From Moryella indoligenes (lineage in GTDB: Bacteria > Bacillota > Clostridia > Lachnospirales > Lachnospiraceae): a stretch of 35,830 bases of DNA. Below the pieces are notes generated by a model. The model was not told where the DNA came from. It did not search any database and saw only the letters and a program-made list of their open reading frames with translations. The position numbers and the translations under genes are program-made. The DNA lies in assembly GCF_030812885.1 (NCBI RefSeq), contig NZ_JAUSTO010000018.1, positions 1 through 35,830 on the forward strand, written 5' to 3'. Below are positions 33,638 through 35,830 of this stretch, piece after piece. Position 1 is the stretch's first letter. Every line of letters starts with the position of its first letter.

Positions 33638-34522
33638 TCAGCCCGCAATTTTGAGTGATTTCTCCAGTTTCTCCAGGAATTCCTCTTCATACTGATCCGG
33701 CGATAGATAATTACAGTGGCTATGAATCCTTACCGTGTTGTAGAACGTCTCTATATATTCGAATACAAGACGGTAAGCACGCTGATAATCAAGAATCACA
33801 AAGCGATTGAGCCATTCTCTTTTGATTAGCGCATGGAAGGACTCTATGCATGCGTTATCCCAGGGATATCCCTTTTTGGAGTAACTGTTTATGAAATCAA
33901 CTGTTGCTTCCTTGAAGGCATCTGAAACGTACTGTGTTCCGCGATCATTATGAAAAACGAGCGGCTTATCAATGCGTCGTTTCTGTTTTGCAAGATTGAC
34001 ACAATCAACGACGTGCTGCGCATGGAGTGTTCTGCTAAGAATCCAGCCGATGATTTTTCGTGAAAACAGATCCATGATGCTGGTCAGGTACACAAAACCA
34101 TTGACCGTAACAATGTAGGTGATATCAGAGACCCACACTGCATTCGGCTCCTCTGGATTGAATTGCTCATCCAGTATGTTTTTCAGTTTTAAACTGAAAT
34201 CAGGATCAATAGTGGTATGAGTAAACGGCTTGATCCACTGGGCTTTGATTCCCATCTGGCGCATGTAGATTCCAACAGTCCGTTCTGCGATTGGTTCTCC
34301 ATCCTTATTTAGCTGCTTTGTGATTTTGGGCGCCCCGTAGTTTTGATGAGATTTATCATATATTTCCTGGATTTTCTGTTTCATAGCTTCCCGACGCTTT
34401 TCAGTATCGGAAGGCTCACGTTTCTTCCAGGAATTATAACCGGAGCGTGAAACACCAAGATACTTCAGTATCCCGCTGACAGAGACCCGGTGTTTCACCG
34501 GAGACTGATGTACTTCCTCCAC
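33638..34522 (-). CDS. IS3-family transposase OrfB (DDE integrase core)
   Basis: A 294-residue protein with an HTH_21-type start (VSGILKYLGVSRSGYNSWKK), then the retroviral-integrase-like core: NAVWVSDITYI (Asp), VFHNDRGTQYVS (Asp) and KGYPWDNACIESFHALIKRE (Glu). All three catalytic residues are present. The frame is open upstream of GTG 34522 back to the slippery run in orfA, so it is normally made as an OrfAB fusion. C-terminus EKLEKSLKIAG. Confidence 0.93.
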   Translation of the reverse strand: MEEVHQSPVKHRVSVSGILKYLGVSRSGYNSWKKREPSDTEKRREAMKQKIQEIYDKSHQNYGAPKITKQLNKDGEPIAERTVGIYMRQMGIKAQWIKPFTHTTIDPDFSLKLKNILDEQFNPEEPNAVWVSDITYIVTVNGFVYLTSIMDLFSRKIIGWILSRTLHAQHVVDCVNLAKQKRRIDKPLVFHNDRGTQYVSDAFKEATVDFINSYSKKGYPWDNACIESFHALIKREWLNRFVILDYQRAYRLVFEYIETFYNTVRIHSHCNYLSPDQYEEEFLEKLEKSLKIAG

Positions 34523-34554
34523 GTATTCAGCAGTTGCTGTGTAGACGGCCAGTG

Positions 34555-34848
34555 TCAGTTTCCCAGGATACCGATGGCTTTTTTTAATACTTCAAGCGCA
34601 TCCTTGGCATCACGAAGTTCTCGCTGCAGCCTGGCGATTTCCTTTGCCTCGTCGCTGGAATAGTTGCCAGCCCCCCGGGTTGGGACTTTTCCTTCGTTCT
34701 CCTTTGACTTCTTGATCCAGGTCTTCAGAGCGGAGATGCTGATGTTGAGGTTGCTTGCTGCTGCCTGGTAGGACAGCTCTGGATGCTCCTTCTTGTATCG
34801 AACGGCATCCTCCTTGAACTGTTGTGTGTACGCTGTTCCTTTTGCCAT
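34555..34848 (-). CDS. IS3-family transposase OrfA (HTH and leucine zipper)
   Basis: A 97-residue protein with an N-terminal helix-turn-helix (YTQQFKEDAVRYKKEHPELS, ISISALKTWIKKSKENEG) and a C-terminal leucine-zipper helix (EIARLQRELRDAKDALEVLK). Near its end a run of seven As (complement of 34579-34585, codons TTA AAA AAA G) allows a -1 slip into the orfB frame, which is open from there. GGAGGGAATGGGCC precedes the ATG. Confidence 0.92.
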   Translation of the reverse strand: MAKGTAYTQQFKEDAVRYKKEHPELSYQAAASNLNISISALKTWIKKSKENEGKVPTRGAGNYSSDEAKEIARLQRELRDAKDALEVLKKAIGILGN

Positions 34849-34933
34849 GGCCCATTCCCTCCTGTCCTTTCATGGTACATGATTAACAGGGAAAAGGTCA
34901 TCCTTATTTTGTACTATTTATATGCTAGCTCCA

Positions 34934-35803
34934 CGCGTCCGGATCGGTCCTGGAATAGCTGTTCCGATCCCCGCAGATGTGGAGACGTTTAACGTATTCT
35001 TTCTGTTTAGAGATATATCCTTCCAATGTCTCAATTGATCTTTGCAGCTGGCTTTTCCGGCTGCCGCTCCCGTGAACAAACGTGATATTTTCTTCTTCCT
35101 TTATGTGGTAAAGTTTCTTTCTCAGCCGTTTTAACGTATGCAATGTCGCTTTTCCGTTATAAACAACCTTGATCCCGTACAGGATTTCACACTCTTCGAG
35201 GAAAGTCAGGATCTTTTCAAACAGACGTGCCTGATGCTTTGTGACGGATTTTTTCCAGACAAAAGTATACTTATTGGCAAAGGATTCGATCTTGGTTCCA
35301 TCAATAAAGACTGTCTTTCCAGAGATCTCTCCAAGGTCATACAGGATAGAGCTGACATCAGCCAGAAGATCTTTAGAACATGCTGATAAATGCAGGGAAA
35401 CAAACCGGGCGATCGTAGCGTGGTCAGGTGCGGACATGCCTTCCAGAAGATACATGAAGTTTATATCTCTCCTGCAGGCAGTCTCGATGTCTCTGCTGGA
35501 GAAGAGACGATTCATGGAAGCATAGATCATGATCTTCAGCATCTGACGCGGCGACGCCTGATTTTTCCGGACCCTGTCATAGGTGGCATAGAGATCCGAA
35601 AGGTCCATTCCCTCCACAAATGCGCTCAGAAGGCGGACCGGGTCATCAGCAGGGATCATGGTTTCCACAGAAAGTGGAAGTTTGATTTGATAATAGCCCT
35701 GAAATTTCGTATAATCGGACTGTAAATGTAATGGGGGGCTGAGTTGTAATCTGAGGCGCCAGTTTGTAAGGCGAGATGCTTGTTTGTAAATTGAAAACTG
35801 CAT
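34934..35803 (-). pseudogene. IS1182-type transposase, C-terminally truncated by the IS3 element
   Basis: The start matches IS1182-family transposases: YTKFQGYYQIKLPLSVETMI, DPVRLLSAFVEGMDLSDLY, SPRQMLKIMIYASMNRLFSS and GKTVFIDGTKIES. The reading stops at RTDPDA, where relatives continue with the second catalytic block; the next bases are the IS3 tip (TGGAGCTAG, giving W-S-stop). About the last 200 residues and the other end of the element are absent from the window's left flank. The true start is unclear, as the first 28 residues (from ATG 35803) do not resemble the family and no ribosome binding site is seen. Confidence 0.85.
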
Positions 35804-35830
35804 ATTTGAAAGCGAAACGCCAGTTTTGTA
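35735..35830. repeat. Repeated TTTGTA-type units near the IS1182 upstream end
   Basis: GCGCCAGTTTGTA (35756-35768), TGTTTGTAAATTG (35780-35792) and ACGCCAGTTTTGTA (35817-35830) recur within 100 bases, with GTTGTAATC at 35743. They may form part of the terminal repeat or regulatory region of the IS1182-type element, whose outer boundary lies beyond the window. Confidence 0.3.

Larger units (their letters stand above)
33579..34933 (-). mobile_element. Complete IS3-family element (IS150-type), 1355 bp
   Basis: The ends begin TGGAGCTAGCATATAAATAG (orfA side, minus reading from 34933) and TGGTCCTATGTCAAGAAAAA (orfB side, 33579). Both continue into an AGTACAA...ATGACCTT repeat. It has two orfs in a -1 relationship. 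The flanks are unrelated (epimerase gene on the left, IS1182-type transposase on the right), so no target duplication is seen. Confidence 0.88.

Overview
The window looks like the chromosome of a low-to-moderate GC anaerobic Firmicute, most likely a gut Lachnospiraceae-type Clostridia. The evidence is the AGGAGG ribosome binding sites with occasional TTG and GTG starts, the TRAP transporter, the hydantoinase pair, the AbiE-like toxin-antitoxin pair and the IS3, IS30 and IS1182 elements. I cannot name the genus.

Region 1 (1-8405) is a defence island. It holds the C-terminal remnant of a SNF2-like helicase, a DUF4391 protein, an abortive-infection-like protein, and the Mod methyltransferase and Res helicase-nuclease of a type III restriction-modification system, followed by two uncharacterised genes. 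The mod gene is frameshifted near its 5' end by 11 bp that match the tip of the IS3-family element found intact at the right end of this window. Translation could restart at an overlapping ATGA.

Region 2 (8486-22651) is the most interesting part: an apparent catabolic regulon in three transcription units plus its regulator. Unit A encodes an RbsD-type sugar mutarotase, a sialidase-fold protein and an MFS transporter. Unit B encodes a DctQ-DctM-DctP TRAP importer, a fructoselysine-6-kinase-like PfkB kinase (FrlD) and a FrlC-like epimerase. Unit C encodes the A and B subunits of an ATP-dependent hydantoinase/oxoprolinase and a FrlB-like SIS-domain deglycase. A GntR/UTRA regulator (FrlR-like) follows. 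Promoters before these units, and one just after unit A, carry an AT-rich operator-like motif related to GTTATATAAC. I infer that the cell imports a glycated (Amadori) compound with a carboxylate, opens a lactam or hydantoin-type ring, and splits the phosphorylated sugar from the amine.

Region 3 (22796-26732) holds a small IS30 element broken by a 382-bp IS3 end fragment, decayed mobile-element remnants, an AbiEi/AbiEii-like toxin-antitoxin pair with a four-box operator over its promoter, and a structured 130-bp inverted-repeat element.

Region 4 (26876-33559) is a dipeptide-use cassette: an M20 dipeptidase, a Crp/Fnr-type regulator on the minus strand, a YfcC-type transporter, an M28 peptidase with an altered metal-site motif, and a dipeptide epimerase with a one-base frameshift.

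Region 5 (33579-35830) is an intact IS3-family (IS150-type) element inserted into, and cutting off, an IS1182-type transposase. All mobile elements lie in or beside gene breaks, so IS activity has shaped much of the window.
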